A stretch of DNA of 64,000 nucleotides. Source: Flavipsychrobacter sp. (GTDB lineage: Bacteria; Bacteroidota; Bacteroidia; Chitinophagales; Chitinophagaceae). Both the position numbers and the translations under genes were made by a program. The notes beneath the pieces are model-generated. The model had not been told where the DNA came from and did no database searches. It was given only the letters and a program-made list of their open reading frames with translations. Every line of letters begins with the position of its first letter. The first letter of the stretch is position 1. Positions 37,535-46,191 of the stretch are shown piece by piece. Location of the stretch: positions 1-64,000 of the forward strand of contig JAFIGV010000024.1 in assembly GCA_017849575.1 (NCBI GenBank), given 5' to 3'.

Positions 37535-38287
37535 TCAAAAGGTTTTATAAAGCTCCACAAAATCGGAAACAGAAAGTTGTTCGGCCCTTCGGCTCATCAG
37601 CGGGTGTTCTGAAGCTTCCGGAGGCAAGGTACCTTTCAAAGCATTGCGCAGGGTCTTTCTTCGTTGGTTGAAAGCCGCCTTTACCAACCGCACGAATTTT
37701 TTTTTGTCCTCAATTGCAAACGGGTTTTGCAGATGGGTGAAACGCACCACACCGCTTTTTACTTTGGGAGGAGGCGTAAAACAGTTTTCATGCACATCAA
37801 AAAGATATTCCACTGCGAAAAACGCCTGCATCAACACACTCAGTATTCCATATTGTTTTGATCCCGGACCGCTGGCTATGCGCTGCGCCACCTCTTTCTG
37901 AAACATTCCAATCACTTCCACTACCTGTGGTTCCCAATCCAAAACTTTGAAAAGAATAGGCGATGAGATGTTATACGGAAAATTGCCAGCAATGCTGAAC
38001 CGGCCATCAAACGGAACGTCTGCTTTCAAAATATCCTGCAAAATGATTTTACCGGATAGTACCGGGTAGGTATGCAGCAGATATTCCTGTTTTTCGGCAT
38101 CAACTTCTATGGCCTTATAGTCTGTGTCGCCCCACTCTATCAGATACTTGGTCAGGGCACCACCCCCAGGGCCGATCTCCAGCAGTTTCATGCCCGGTGT
38201 CCGGCTAATGGCGGAAACAATTTTTCGGCACATCTGTTCGTCATGCAAAAAATGTTGCCCCAGGCTTTTCTTCAGCGTGTACTGCAT
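37535..38287 (-). CDS. rsmA: 16S rRNA dimethyladenosine transferase RsmA (KsgA)
   Basis: Dimethylates the two adenosines in helix 45 of 16S rRNA. The ATG at 38287 gives 250 aa starting MQYTLKKSLGQHFLHD, the conserved N terminus. SAM motif LLEIGPGGGALT, catalytic IAGNFPYNISSPILF and C-terminal AFNQRRKTLRNAL are present. A minus-strand TACATTTG (38300-38293) is only 5 nt before this ATG, which supports the start and suggests a leaderless mRNA. Confidence 0.96.
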   Translation of the reverse strand: MQYTLKKSLGQHFLHDEQMCRKIVSAISRTPGMKLLEIGPGGGALTKYLIEWGDTDYKAIEVDAEKQEYLLHTYPVLSGKIILQDILKADVPFDGRFSIAGNFPYNISSPILFKVLDWEPQVVEVIGMFQKEVAQRIASGPGSKQYGILSVLMQAFFAVEYLFDVHENCFTPPPKVKSGVVRFTHLQNPFAIEDKKKFVRLVKAAFNQRRKTLRNALKGTLPPEASEHPLMSRRAEQLSVSDFVELYKTF

Positions 38288-38292
38288 GGGCG

Positions 38293-38300
38293 CAAATGTA
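38293..38300 (-). promoter_or_regulatory. -7 element TACATTTG adjoining rsmA start
   Basis: TAnnTTTG on the minus strand with only 5 nt between it and the ATG at 38287; transcription would begin at or next to the start codon. Confidence 0.5.
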
Positions 38301-38373
38301 CACTTTAGCGGGTTTGCACGCGGCGGTGGCCCGCAGCAACCGGGGGTGGCAGGAGCGAACAAGCGGACTTGAT

Positions 38374-38381
38374 TACTTTTG
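38374..38381 (+). promoter_or_regulatory. -7 element TACTTTTG for pepA
   Basis: TAnnTTTG match 12 nt before the ATG at 38394, implying a leader of only about 5-7 nt (or about 15 nt if the ATG at 38403 is used). Confidence 0.5.
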
Positions 38382-38393
38382 CACAGAACTTAA

Positions 38394-39839
38394 ATGGGAA
38401 ACATGGATTTTAAGATCGTTCAAAAAGCAGGTAAAAGGCATCAGCTATTCATCATTGATAGCGTTGCAGCTCTTGCAGACATTGCCGGACTGAGCCAGGA
38501 GGAAAGCAGTTTTTGCAAAGACAAAATAAAGCAGGAGCAAAACCTGATCTCTGTCAATCAATACGAGCGCTGGCTGTTTATCTATCTGATCAAAGACGCA
38601 AAAACATCCTGGCAGACCAGCGAAAACATAAGAAAAGCAGGAGCGGAGCTGGCCGCCATCTTTAACAAGAACAAGTTTACAGAAATCACCCTTACCAACC
38701 TTTCTGCAGCATCGCAGGCCGCCTGTCTCCTTGCCGAGGGCATGGCGCTGGCCACCTACCAGTTTCTGAAGTACAGATCGGATGCGAAGAAAAAAAGCAA
38801 CAGCTTACAGACCCTTTACTTTACCCGGCAATCGGCCACAGTAAAAGAAATCGAACAACTTACGGCTACGGTTGCAGCCATCTTCCGGGCCCGCGATCTG
38901 GTCAACGAACCGCTCAACTATCTGTCGGCTACACAGCTTGCCAAAGAAATAGCAGCCGCCGGAAAGGAAGCAGGCTTTAAGGTAACCACCTTGCAAAAGG
39001 CGCAGATTGTAAAGGAAAAGATGGGCGGAATATTGGCCGTAAACCGTGGAAGTATGGAGCCGCCGAGCTTTAGCATCATGGAGTACAAACCGGCAAAATC
39101 CCTCAATACCCAACCGATTGTACTCGTAGGAAAGGGCATTGTGTATGACACCGGCGGACTATCCCTGAAGCCCACGCCCGCTTCGATGGACCGAATGAAA
39201 AGCGACATGAGCGGAGCCGCGGTAGTAACGGCCCTCATGTATGCGGTAGCAAGAATGAAGCTGCCGCTGCACCTGATAGCCCTGGTGCCCGCCACGGACA
39301 ATCGCCCGGGCGAAAACGCCTATGTGCCGGGAGACATCATAACCATGTACAGCGGCACCACGGTGGAAGTACTCAATACTGACGCCGAAGGCAGGCTGGT
39401 ACTTGCTGATGCCCTACACTGGGCAAAAAGGTATAAGCCCGAGCTGGTGATGGATTTTGCTACCCTCACCGGCGCCGCATCAGTAGCCGTAGGCGAGCAT
39501 GGTGTGGTGTGCATGGGCACTGCCGCAGAAACGGTAAAGCAGGCGCTGAAAGACAGCGGATTCCGGCAATACGAGCGCCTCGTGGAGTATCCACTCTGGG
39601 AAGAATATGGCGAAATGATTAAAAGCGAATTTGCTGATCTGAAAAATATCGGAGGGCCTTCAGGAGGCGCCATTACCGCAGGAAAATTTCTGGAACACTT
39701 CACAGACTACCCCTGGATGCATTTTGATATTGCCGGCGTATCTTTCTCCACAGCAAAAAAAGGGTATATACCCGCGGGAGGCACCGGCTACGGCATACGC
39801 ATGGCGCTGGACTTTCTGATAAACTACAAAAAAGCATAA
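38394..39839 (+). CDS. pepA: Leucyl aminopeptidase, family M17
   Basis: A 481-aa cytosolic aminopeptidase with two metals. The catalytic domain has VGKGIVYDTGGLSLKP (Lys and Asp ligands), MKSDMSGAAVV, the signature NTDAEGRLVLADAL and the bicarbonate-site Arg within it. A second ATG at 38403 would remove three residues. It is followed 6 nt later by pdxA, so the two are co-transcribed. Confidence 0.95.
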   Translation: MGNMDFKIVQKAGKRHQLFIIDSVAALADIAGLSQEESSFCKDKIKQEQNLISVNQYERWLFIYLIKDAKTSWQTSENIRKAGAELAAIFNKNKFTEITLTNLSAASQAACLLAEGMALATYQFLKYRSDAKKKSNSLQTLYFTRQSATVKEIEQLTATVAAIFRARDLVNEPLNYLSATQLAKEIAAAGKEAGFKVTTLQKAQIVKEKMGGILAVNRGSMEPPSFSIMEYKPAKSLNTQPIVLVGKGIVYDTGGLSLKPTPASMDRMKSDMSGAAVVTALMYAVARMKLPLHLIALVPATDNRPGENAYVPGDIITMYSGTTVEVLNTDAEGRLVLADALHWAKRYKPELVMDFATLTGAASVAVGEHGVVCMGTAAETVKQALKDSGFRQYERLVEYPLWEEYGEMIKSEFADLKNIGGPSGGAITAGKFLEHFTDYPWMHFDIAGVSFSTAKKGYIPAGGTGYGIRMALDFLINYKKA

Positions 39840-39845
39840 CACACG

Positions 39846-40928
39846 ATGAACGAAAAACCAATTATTGGTATCACCACCGGCGATTTGAACGGCATTGGCA
39901 TGGAGCTGATCATCAAGACCTTTTCAGACGGCCGTATGCTGGACCTCTGCACCCCCGTAGTGTTTGCCTCCAACAAACTGATTAATTACTACCGCAAAAT
40001 TGTAGCAGATCACCCGCTCAACTTCTCCAGCACTAAGGACCTTACACGCCTCAATCCCAAACAACTGAACGTGTTCACCTGCTGGGAGGAGGAAGTGCCA
40101 ATACAGCCGGGTGCGCTAACAGAAAGCGGCGGTAAATATGGCATCCGCTCACTGATGGTTGCCGCACAATGCCTCAAAGACGGACAGCTCGACGCCGTAG
40201 TGACCGCACCCATCCACAAAAGCAATAGTCAGACCCCGGATTTTCCGTACACCGGTCATACACCCTTTTTTAAGGAGAAATTCGGAGCGAAAGATGCCAT
40301 CATGCTGCTCTATAGCAATGAACTGCGTGTGGCACTGGCAACCGAACACATACCTCTTGCCGCCGTAGCTGCCCATATCAGCAAAGAACTGCTGATATCA
40401 AAACTGGCCATACTGCGCGAAACCCTGATCAAAGACTTCGGCATCGACAAACCCAAAATAGCTGTACTGGGGCTCAATCCCCATGCTGGCGACGAGGGAC
40501 AGATAGGCACAGAAGAGCAAACCGTAATAAGACCTTTGGTGGAACAAATGCAGCAACAGGGACATGTAGTGCACGGGCCCTTTAGCGCAGACGCATTTTT
40601 TGCGCGTCATAGCTATCAGCATTTCGATGCTGTGCTGGCAATGTATCACGATCAGGGCCTTATTCCCTTCAAAACCATAGCACAGGGTGAGGGTGTCAAC
40701 TACACCGCAGGTCTTTCTGTAGTACGCACATCGCCCGATCATGGCACCGCATTCGACATTGCCGGCAAAAACCTGGCCGATCCTTCTTCTTTTCGCGAGG
40801 CAATTTTTCAGGCCATAGACCTGCTGAGACAACGTGCCCAGTATGCCGAAAATACCGCCAACCCCATACGCCGCGGTCGCATAGAAAAGGAGAAGGAAGG
40901 CGAAACCGAAAAGATAGCAGAAAGCTGA
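39846..40928 (+). CDS. pdxA: 4-hydroxythreonine-4-phosphate dehydrogenase
   Basis: A 360-aa enzyme of the DXP-dependent pyridoxal phosphate pathway. Seen: IIGITTGDLNGIGMELIIK, VVTAPIHKSN, FPYTGHTPFF (metal His), GLNPHAGDEGQIGTEE, AMYHDQGLIPFK and VRTSPDHGTAFDIAGK. The last 20 residues form a charged tail (RRGRIEKEKEGETEK) not needed by the family. A terminator follows. Confidence 0.96.
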   Translation: MNEKPIIGITTGDLNGIGMELIIKTFSDGRMLDLCTPVVFASNKLINYYRKIVADHPLNFSSTKDLTRLNPKQLNVFTCWEEEVPIQPGALTESGGKYGIRSLMVAAQCLKDGQLDAVVTAPIHKSNSQTPDFPYTGHTPFFKEKFGAKDAIMLLYSNELRVALATEHIPLAAVAAHISKELLISKLAILRETLIKDFGIDKPKIAVLGLNPHAGDEGQIGTEEQTVIRPLVEQMQQQGHVVHGPFSADAFFARHSYQHFDAVLAMYHDQGLIPFKTIAQGEGVNYTAGLSVVRTSPDHGTAFDIAGKNLADPSSFREAIFQAIDLLRQRAQYAENTANPIRRGRIEKEKEGETEKIAES

Positions 40929-40957
40929 TCGAACCCTCCGCGTCCTACCGGGGAAAC

Positions 40958-40985
40958 ATCCTGCCTAAGCCTGGCGGGATTTTTT
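40958..40985 (+). terminator. Terminator after pdxA
   Basis: Stem ATCCTGCC (40958-40965) with GGCGGGAT (40973-40980, one G-T pair), followed by TTTTT. Confidence 0.85.
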
Positions 40986-41010
40986 ATGCCTGTAATAAAA
41001 ATAGGTTGAC

Positions 41011-42540
41011 ATGAAAAGGGACGGAGCTACGACCAGCATGTGGCAACATACATGCGCATCCTTTCAGCCGAAAAACGGATGGAACAAAAAAGAGTTGTTT
41101 GATGTGCTGATTATCGGCGGCGGTATTACTGGCCTTACTACAGCCCTGCTGTTACAAACTGAGGGCAAAAAATGCCTGCTGGCAGAGGCAGGCAATATTG
41201 GTTTCGGAGCCACGGGCGGCACCACGGCGCACCTGAGTACGATGCCCGATACCAGCTATCATCAGATAGAAAATGACTACGGTCCCGAAGAGGCCAAAGC
41301 CGTAGCCGCCGCCACTCGCGAAGCCATTGACCTGATAGAGGGCCTGATCGGAAAATATCAGATTGACGCGCATTTTGCTTATGAACCAGGCTTTATGATT
41401 GCCGGCGATCAGCAACAGGCCGATCAATTGGAAGCTATTGTAGCGGCGGCGGCGAGAGCAGGGGTGGTGATCCACAAAACCAACGAAGTGCCTTTGCCTT
41501 TATCCTTCACCGCTGCCTGCAGATTTGAATTTCAGGCTAAGCTTCATCCCACAAAATATCTCGCAGGCCTGGCACAGGCCTTTGAAGAAGCCGGAGGTGT
41601 GGTGCTACAGCAATGCCTGGTGACAGATGTGGAACGTAAGGACGACTACCTGGCAAAGACTACGCTGGGCGATATACACGCAAAGCAGATGGTGTATGCC
41701 ACCCATATACCTCCGGGGCTGAACAGCTTCAACATGCGGTGCGCAGCCTACCGGAGTTATGCACAGGCTTTTACCCTCAGTCAGGGAACCTATCCCGCAG
41801 GGCTGGTCTATGATCTTAACGAACCGTATAACTATTATCGCTCGGAAATCATAGACGGCAGGCCTTACATGATTGCCGGTGGTTTTGACCATAAAGCCGG
41901 ACAGCACGACAACGAAGAAATGATTTTCACCCGGCAGGAGGCCTTCCTGCGCGAGCGCTTTCCGGTTGATGCCATTGCTTACCGATGGTCTTCTCAGTAT
42001 TATGTTCCGGTTGATGGTCTCCCCTACATCGGTACGGCTCCGGCAGAGGATCGCATCTATGTGGCAACAGGCTTTAATGGCGATGGCATGACCATGGGTA
42101 CTTTGGCAGCGAAGATCATTTGCGAACTGATCAGTACCGGAAAGAGTAAGTATGAATCGCTATTCCGGCCCTCAAGGATCAAACCGGTAGCCGGCCTTGC
42201 TGCATTTGTAAAGGAGAATGCGAATGCGGTTAAAGAGTTTTTCAAAAACCGCATGAGTACGGAACCACTTTCCTCACTGGCGGGATTGGCACCCGGGTCC
42301 GGCAGGGTGGTAGAATGGGAAGGCGAGAAAGTAGCCTTGTATAAACACGAATCGGGTAAGCTCAGCATGCTTAGTCCGGTGTGTCCGCACGCCAAATGTT
42401 TTGTCCACTGGAATAGTGCAGAACAAAGCTGGGACTGTCCCTGCCACGGATCGAGATTTGCACCGAATGGCGCCTTGCTCACCGGACCCGCAACTGAGGG
42501 ACTGCAGCAGATTTTGTTGGACGATCTGGAGGGAGACTAA
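41011..42540 (+). CDS. FAD-dependent oxidoreductase fused to a Rieske domain
   Basis: A 509-aa cytoplasmic protein. The N-terminal D-amino-acid-oxidase-type FAD domain shows VLIIGGGITGLTTALLL and GFGATGGTTAHLSTMPD, with the second FAD-binding stretch YVATGFNGDGMTMGTLAAK. The C-terminal part binds a Rieske [2Fe-2S] cluster: CPHAKC and CPCHGSRF supply the two Cys and two His. Fusions of this layout are known in bacteria, but the substrate is usually unknown. Confidence 0.92.
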   Translation: MKRDGATTSMWQHTCASFQPKNGWNKKELFDVLIIGGGITGLTTALLLQTEGKKCLLAEAGNIGFGATGGTTAHLSTMPDTSYHQIENDYGPEEAKAVAAATREAIDLIEGLIGKYQIDAHFAYEPGFMIAGDQQQADQLEAIVAAAARAGVVIHKTNEVPLPLSFTAACRFEFQAKLHPTKYLAGLAQAFEEAGGVVLQQCLVTDVERKDDYLAKTTLGDIHAKQMVYATHIPPGLNSFNMRCAAYRSYAQAFTLSQGTYPAGLVYDLNEPYNYYRSEIIDGRPYMIAGGFDHKAGQHDNEEMIFTRQEAFLRERFPVDAIAYRWSSQYYVPVDGLPYIGTAPAEDRIYVATGFNGDGMTMGTLAAKIICELISTGKSKYESLFRPSRIKPVAGLAAFVKENANAVKEFFKNRMSTEPLSSLAGLAPGSGRVVEWEGEKVALYKHESGKLSMLSPVCPHAKCFVHWNSAEQSWDCPCHGSRFAPNGALLTGPATEGLQQILLDDLEGD

Positions 42541-42569
42541 TTTGAGTATATGTGTTCCGTTAACTTAAG

Positions 42570-42577
42570 TACTTTTG
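42570..42577 (+). promoter_or_regulatory. -7 element TACTTTTG adjoining Uma2 start
   Basis: TAnnTTTG with 5 nt to the ATG at 42583. It supports that ATG over the one at 42550 and suggests a leaderless mRNA. Confidence 0.5.
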
Positions 42578-42582
42578 CAACG

Positions 42583-43119
42583 ATGGAGCCCATTCGTATG
42601 TTGCCATATTACACCTATACTGATTACCTGCAGTGGGAAGGCAAATGGGAAATCATCGGTGGTATCCCTTATGCAATGAGTCCGGCGCCTCGACCGCTCC
42701 ACCAGTTGGTGGCATCTAATCTCAATTTTGCATTGGCATTGGCAGTACGGGCCTGCGAAAAATGCAAAGTTTATCAGCCTATCGACTATAAAATAAGTGA
42801 AGATACCGTGGTACAACCCGATCTGTTGGTTGTTTGCGAACAGATCGAAAAACAATTTTTGGACTTTCCTCCTGCTCTTATTGCAGAGATACTATTTCCC
42901 GCAACAGCCTCTAAAGACAGGCTATACAAACAGCATCTTTATCAACAGCAGAGCATACCCTACTACCTTATTGTTGACCCGGAAAAAGAAGAAATCGAAA
43001 TCTACGAATTGCACCAGGGCAAGTATGCATTAGTAAAACAGGGGAAAACCGTGCACTATACCTTTCAGCTTGCTGCAGACTGCCAGGCCACGGTGGATTT
43101 CAAGGATATCTGGAAATGA
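42583..43119 (+). CDS. Uma2-family PD-(D/E)xK protein
   Basis: A 178-aa protein of the Uma2 (DUF820) family, which has a restriction-endonuclease-like fold. Start MEPIRMLPYYTYTDYLQWEG; family features GKWEIIGGIPYAMSPAPRPLHQ, VQPDLLVVCEQ (Asp), ALIAEILFPATASKD (Glu, normally EVLSPST) and YLIVDPEKEEIEIYEL. Family members are common and mostly uncharacterised. It stands alone between an oxidoreductase and a peptidase gene, all on the plus strand. Confidence 0.9.
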   Translation: MEPIRMLPYYTYTDYLQWEGKWEIIGGIPYAMSPAPRPLHQLVASNLNFALALAVRACEKCKVYQPIDYKISEDTVVQPDLLVVCEQIEKQFLDFPPALIAEILFPATASKDRLYKQHLYQQQSIPYYLIVDPEKEEIEIYELHQGKYALVKQGKTVHYTFQLAADCQATVDFKDIWK

Positions 43120-43135
43120 TCTTCCCCGCCCTTCC

Positions 43136-43143
43136 TATCTTTG
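43136..43143 (+). promoter_or_regulatory. -7 element TATCTTTG adjoining the M16 gene start
   Basis: TAnnTTTG with 6 nt before the ATG at 43150, implying a leaderless or nearly leaderless transcript. Confidence 0.5.
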
Positions 43144-43149
43144 CTGCTT

Positions 43150-44388
43150 ATGCAAATACCATTTGAAAGATTTACACTGGACAACGGACTAAGGGTTTTG
43201 GTGCATCATGACAACACCACACCCATGGTGGCGGTGAATGTACTTTATGATGTAGGAGCGCGCGACGAAGATCCTTCTAAAACCGGATTTGCACATTTGT
43301 TTGAACATCTGATGTTTGGCGGATCAGAAAATATTCCCTCTTACGACGAGCCCCTGCAGATGGCTGGCGGTGAGAACAATGCTTATACCACCAACGACAT
43401 TACCAACTACTACATTCAGCTTCCCTTACAAAATATCGAGACTGCTTTTTGGCTGGAAAGCGACCGTATGAAAAGTCTTGCCTTCAGCGAAAAGAGCCTG
43501 GATGTGCAGCGCAAAGTGGTGAGCGAAGAGTTTAAAGAGCATTACCTCAACAAGCCTTATGGCGATGCCTGGAATCATTTGCGACAGCTTGCCTATAAAA
43601 AACACCCGTATCAATGGATGACCATTGGCAAGGAACTGAAACATATTGAAGATGCTCAGCTCGAAGATGTAAAGGCTTTCTTTTTTACGCACTACCGCCC
43701 GGTAAATGCAGTGCTTTGTGTGGCGGGAAATGTAACCACAGCACAGGTAAAACTACTGGCAGAAAAGTGGTTTGGCGACATACCCTCAGGAGAAAAATAC
43801 CTGCGCCATCTGCCCGCGGAACCCGAGCAGCAGGATGCGCGTGTACAAACTATCTATGCCGATGTACCGCTCGATGCTATTTACAAAGCCTGGCATATCG
43901 GCGCGCGGTTGTCGGCTCCGTACTACGCCGCCGACCTTATTACCGAGATCATGGGCAATGGATTTTCCTCCCGGCTCTATCAGCGATTGGTAAAGGAAGA
44001 GCAGCTCTTCAGCAATATAAGCTGTTATCACACGGGGAGTCTTGACCCGGGTTTGCTGGTGGTGGAAGGAAAAATTGTAGCCGGCAAATCTATCGAAGAA
44101 GCCAATGCTGCCATCGAGCGCGAAATGCAATTGTTTGCTGAAAAAGGCGTGACCGACGAAGAGCTGACCAAGGCAAAGAACAAGATAGAAGCGATGATCG
44201 AATTTGAAGACATGAGTATTCTGTCGCGCGCCAACAACCTTGCTTTTTATGAGTTGCTGGGCGATGCCGAAATGATTAATTCAGAGCTCGACCGCTACCA
44301 AAATGTAACCGCAGCCTACCTGCAGGAAACCGCCAAAAAAGTTTTACGACCAGAAAATTGCAGCACACTGCTGTACCGGAAAAAGTAA
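43150..44388 (+). CDS. M16-family zinc metallopeptidase
   Basis: A 412-aa peptidase of the pitrilysin/processing-peptidase family. The inverted zinc motif HLFEH is at residues 49-53, with the downstream Glu in the SEEFKEHYLN region about 75 residues on. The C-terminal half carries SRLYQRLVKEEQLF, the R/Y substrate-binding motif of the inactive half. The ATG at 43150 is preferred over the TTG at 43141, which overlaps the -7 element. No signal peptide, so it is probably cytoplasmic. It converges with the next gene, 4 nt away. Confidence 0.92.
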   Translation: MQIPFERFTLDNGLRVLVHHDNTTPMVAVNVLYDVGARDEDPSKTGFAHLFEHLMFGGSENIPSYDEPLQMAGGENNAYTTNDITNYYIQLPLQNIETAFWLESDRMKSLAFSEKSLDVQRKVVSEEFKEHYLNKPYGDAWNHLRQLAYKKHPYQWMTIGKELKHIEDAQLEDVKAFFFTHYRPVNAVLCVAGNVTTAQVKLLAEKWFGDIPSGEKYLRHLPAEPEQQDARVQTIYADVPLDAIYKAWHIGARLSAPYYAADLITEIMGNGFSSRLYQRLVKEEQLFSNISCYHTGSLDPGLLVVEGKIVAGKSIEEANAAIEREMQLFAEKGVTDEELTKAKNKIEAMIEFEDMSILSRANNLAFYELLGDAEMINSELDRYQNVTAAYLQETAKKVLRPENCSTLLYRKK

Positions 44389-44392
44389 GTCT

Positions 44393-44980
44393 TTAAGATT
44401 TCCTGACTTTTTTAGGCTTGCACTTTTTGCAGAAATCTGCGAGCAACTCGATTTCCTGCTTCACGGCAGCATGGAGTTCTGCAAGCTTTTCGGTATCAGC
44501 TCCGAACTTGCTCTCTTTTGCTGCTTTATTAAACTCCATATTACGCTGCTGATCTATCTCGCTGACGATGGGTTGAAAAAAATCGGCGCTGGAGAAGGCT
44601 CCTTTTTCTTCAAAAATCCTCTTACGAAGCCTTCGCGCATAAAGCTCCCCGAGGTCAAAATCATATTGCGCAAGGCGTAGCAAATTGTCTGCCGTTGCCG
44701 TATCCGGAGCCACGATGGCGGCAGTCATTTTCACAAACCTGCAAACAACGAGGTCATTAAAGTTTTTGCGAAACATAAACTCGTAATTGCTCATCTGGTA
44801 AGAGAAATCTATGCGGCAACCGGGATGGATACTGAGCATCGAGCTGTTGAAATCAGTAGCGGGCGACTGGAAATCTGCGTATTCCAAATGCGCGCCGGGA
44901 CTCCATTCAATTGATTCCTGTGCATATGCCGCGAAAGTTGCCACAAGCAAACAGGCTGATAAAAGGTTTCGGAGGTTCAT
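44393..44980 (-). CDS. Secreted protein, degenerate DUF922-like
   Basis: A 195-aa exported protein with signal peptide MNLRNLLSACLLVATFAAYA. The stretch DFDLGELYARRLRKRIF resembles the segment after the HExxHF zinc motif of a Bacteroidota DUF922-type putative protease family, but here the motif reads LLRLAQYDFDLGE with no zinc histidines. The C-terminal end is helical and basic (CKKCKPKKVRKS). If the kinship is right it has lost the metal site. It starts 13 nt after galE ends. Confidence 0.6.
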   Translation of the reverse strand: MNLRNLLSACLLVATFAAYAQESIEWSPGAHLEYADFQSPATDFNSSMLSIHPGCRIDFSYQMSNYEFMFRKNFNDLVVCRFVKMTAAIVAPDTATADNLLRLAQYDFDLGELYARRLRKRIFEEKGAFSSADFFQPIVSEIDQQRNMEFNKAAKESKFGADTEKLAELHAAVKQEIELLADFCKKCKPKKVRKS

Positions 44981-44993
44981 TATGTAAGCGTAA

Positions 44994-46034
44994 TTAATTC
45001 AACTGTATCCGTTCTGCTTCTTTCTTTATTTCCTGCTCCCAGCGCCATGCAGTATCCATCATCTGATCGAGATCGAATTTTGTTTCCCAACCCAGGCGCT
45101 CTTTGGCTTTGTTGTTGTTGGCATATACCTCAACCACATCGCCAGCTCTGCGACCGCCCATTTTGTAGTTCAGCTTCTGACCCGAAACTTTTTCAAAAGC
45201 ATTGATGAGTTCCAGTACGGTAACGCCCTCGCCGGTGCCGAGATTAAACACTTCGCAGCGCTCTTCATTCTTCCCTTCTATCATGTACTGCAGCGCCTTG
45301 GTATGTGCATTGGCAATGTCCATTACATGTATATAGTCGCGCACACAAGACCCGTCGCGGGTGGGATAGTCTGAGCCAAATACGTTCATTTCCGCACGCT
45401 TTCCAATGGCGGTTTGTGTAATGACGGGAACCAGATTTTCAGGCTTTTCCTGCAGTTCGCCGATGATAGCAGAGGGGTGCGCTCCTACCGGATTGAAGTA
45501 ACGGAGCAACATTACATTGAAATCGCGGTTGACCTTTGTAACGTCTCTGCATATCGCTTCACCAATCTGTTTGGTACGGGCATAAGGCGACTCAGCCTCC
45601 TGCAACGGAGCGCTTTCTTCTACCGGCAGCTCTTTGGCATTGCCATAGACAGAGCAAGAAGAGGAAAACACAAAATGCTTCACACCGCTTTCCCTGGCGC
45701 AGCGCAGGATGTTGACCAGCGAATCGAGATTATTGGAATAATAGCGCAACGGCTGCTCTACCGACTCCGGCACCGATTTGTAGGCAGCAAAATGTATGAT
45801 GCCCACGATATCCGGATTTTCATTGAAGACCGCTTGTGTGTCTTCGAGATCGCAGAGATTGACCCGATAGTTTTTGATGGGGCGCTTCGCAATTTTCTCA
45901 ATACCGTGCAGCATCCGCAGCGAGCCGCGGGAGAGATCGTCCATTGAGATCACCTCAAAACCATGGTCTATCAGATCAACGATCGTATGTCCGCCAATAT
46001 ATCCGCATCCGCCGGTTACCAGTATCTTTTTCAT
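44994..46034 (-). CDS. galE: UDP-glucose 4-epimerase
   Basis: A 346-aa short-chain dehydrogenase that interconverts UDP-glucose and UDP-galactose. NAD-binding ILVTGGCGYIGGHTIVDL, DDLSRGS, the catalytic serine in FSSSCSVYG and YARTK (Tyr-x3-Lys) are all visible, plus YFNPVGAHPSA and SCVRDYIHVMDIANAH. A TATATTTG -7 element lies 17 nt upstream. Confidence 0.96.
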   Translation of the reverse strand: MKKILVTGGCGYIGGHTIVDLIDHGFEVISMDDLSRGSLRMLHGIEKIAKRPIKNYRVNLCDLEDTQAVFNENPDIVGIIHFAAYKSVPESVEQPLRYYSNNLDSLVNILRCARESGVKHFVFSSSCSVYGNAKELPVEESAPLQEAESPYARTKQIGEAICRDVTKVNRDFNVMLLRYFNPVGAHPSAIIGELQEKPENLVPVITQTAIGKRAEMNVFGSDYPTRDGSCVRDYIHVMDIANAHTKALQYMIEGKNEERCEVFNLGTGEGVTVLELINAFEKVSGQKLNYKMGGRRAGDVVEVYANNNKAKERLGWETKFDLDQMMDTAWRWEQEIKKEAERIQLN

Positions 46035-46051
46035 GCCGCAGCCCTTTGCTG

Positions 46052-46059
46052 CAAATATA
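46052..46059 (-). promoter_or_regulatory. -7 element TATATTTG for galE
   Basis: Minus-strand TAnnTTTG match 17 nt before the ATG at 46034; no well-spaced -33 was seen. Confidence 0.5.
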
Positions 46060-46132
46060 TTTGAACTGAGATTGCAATCAGGAAGTTTATTTTAGCTCTG
46101 CGCCACCCACCGATATAGTAAAACCTACCATT

Positions 46133-46168
46133 AAAAAACCGCCATTAAAATTTGCTTTCAATGGCGGT
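46133..46168 (-). terminator. Terminator after the T9SS cargo gene at 46192
   Basis: Minus strand: ACCGCCATT (46168-46160) pairs with AATGGCGGT (46146-46138), followed by TTTTT. It lies 23 nt past the stop codon. Confidence 0.88.
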
Positions 46169-46191
46169 AAAAAATTCTTGCTCTTTTGCGA

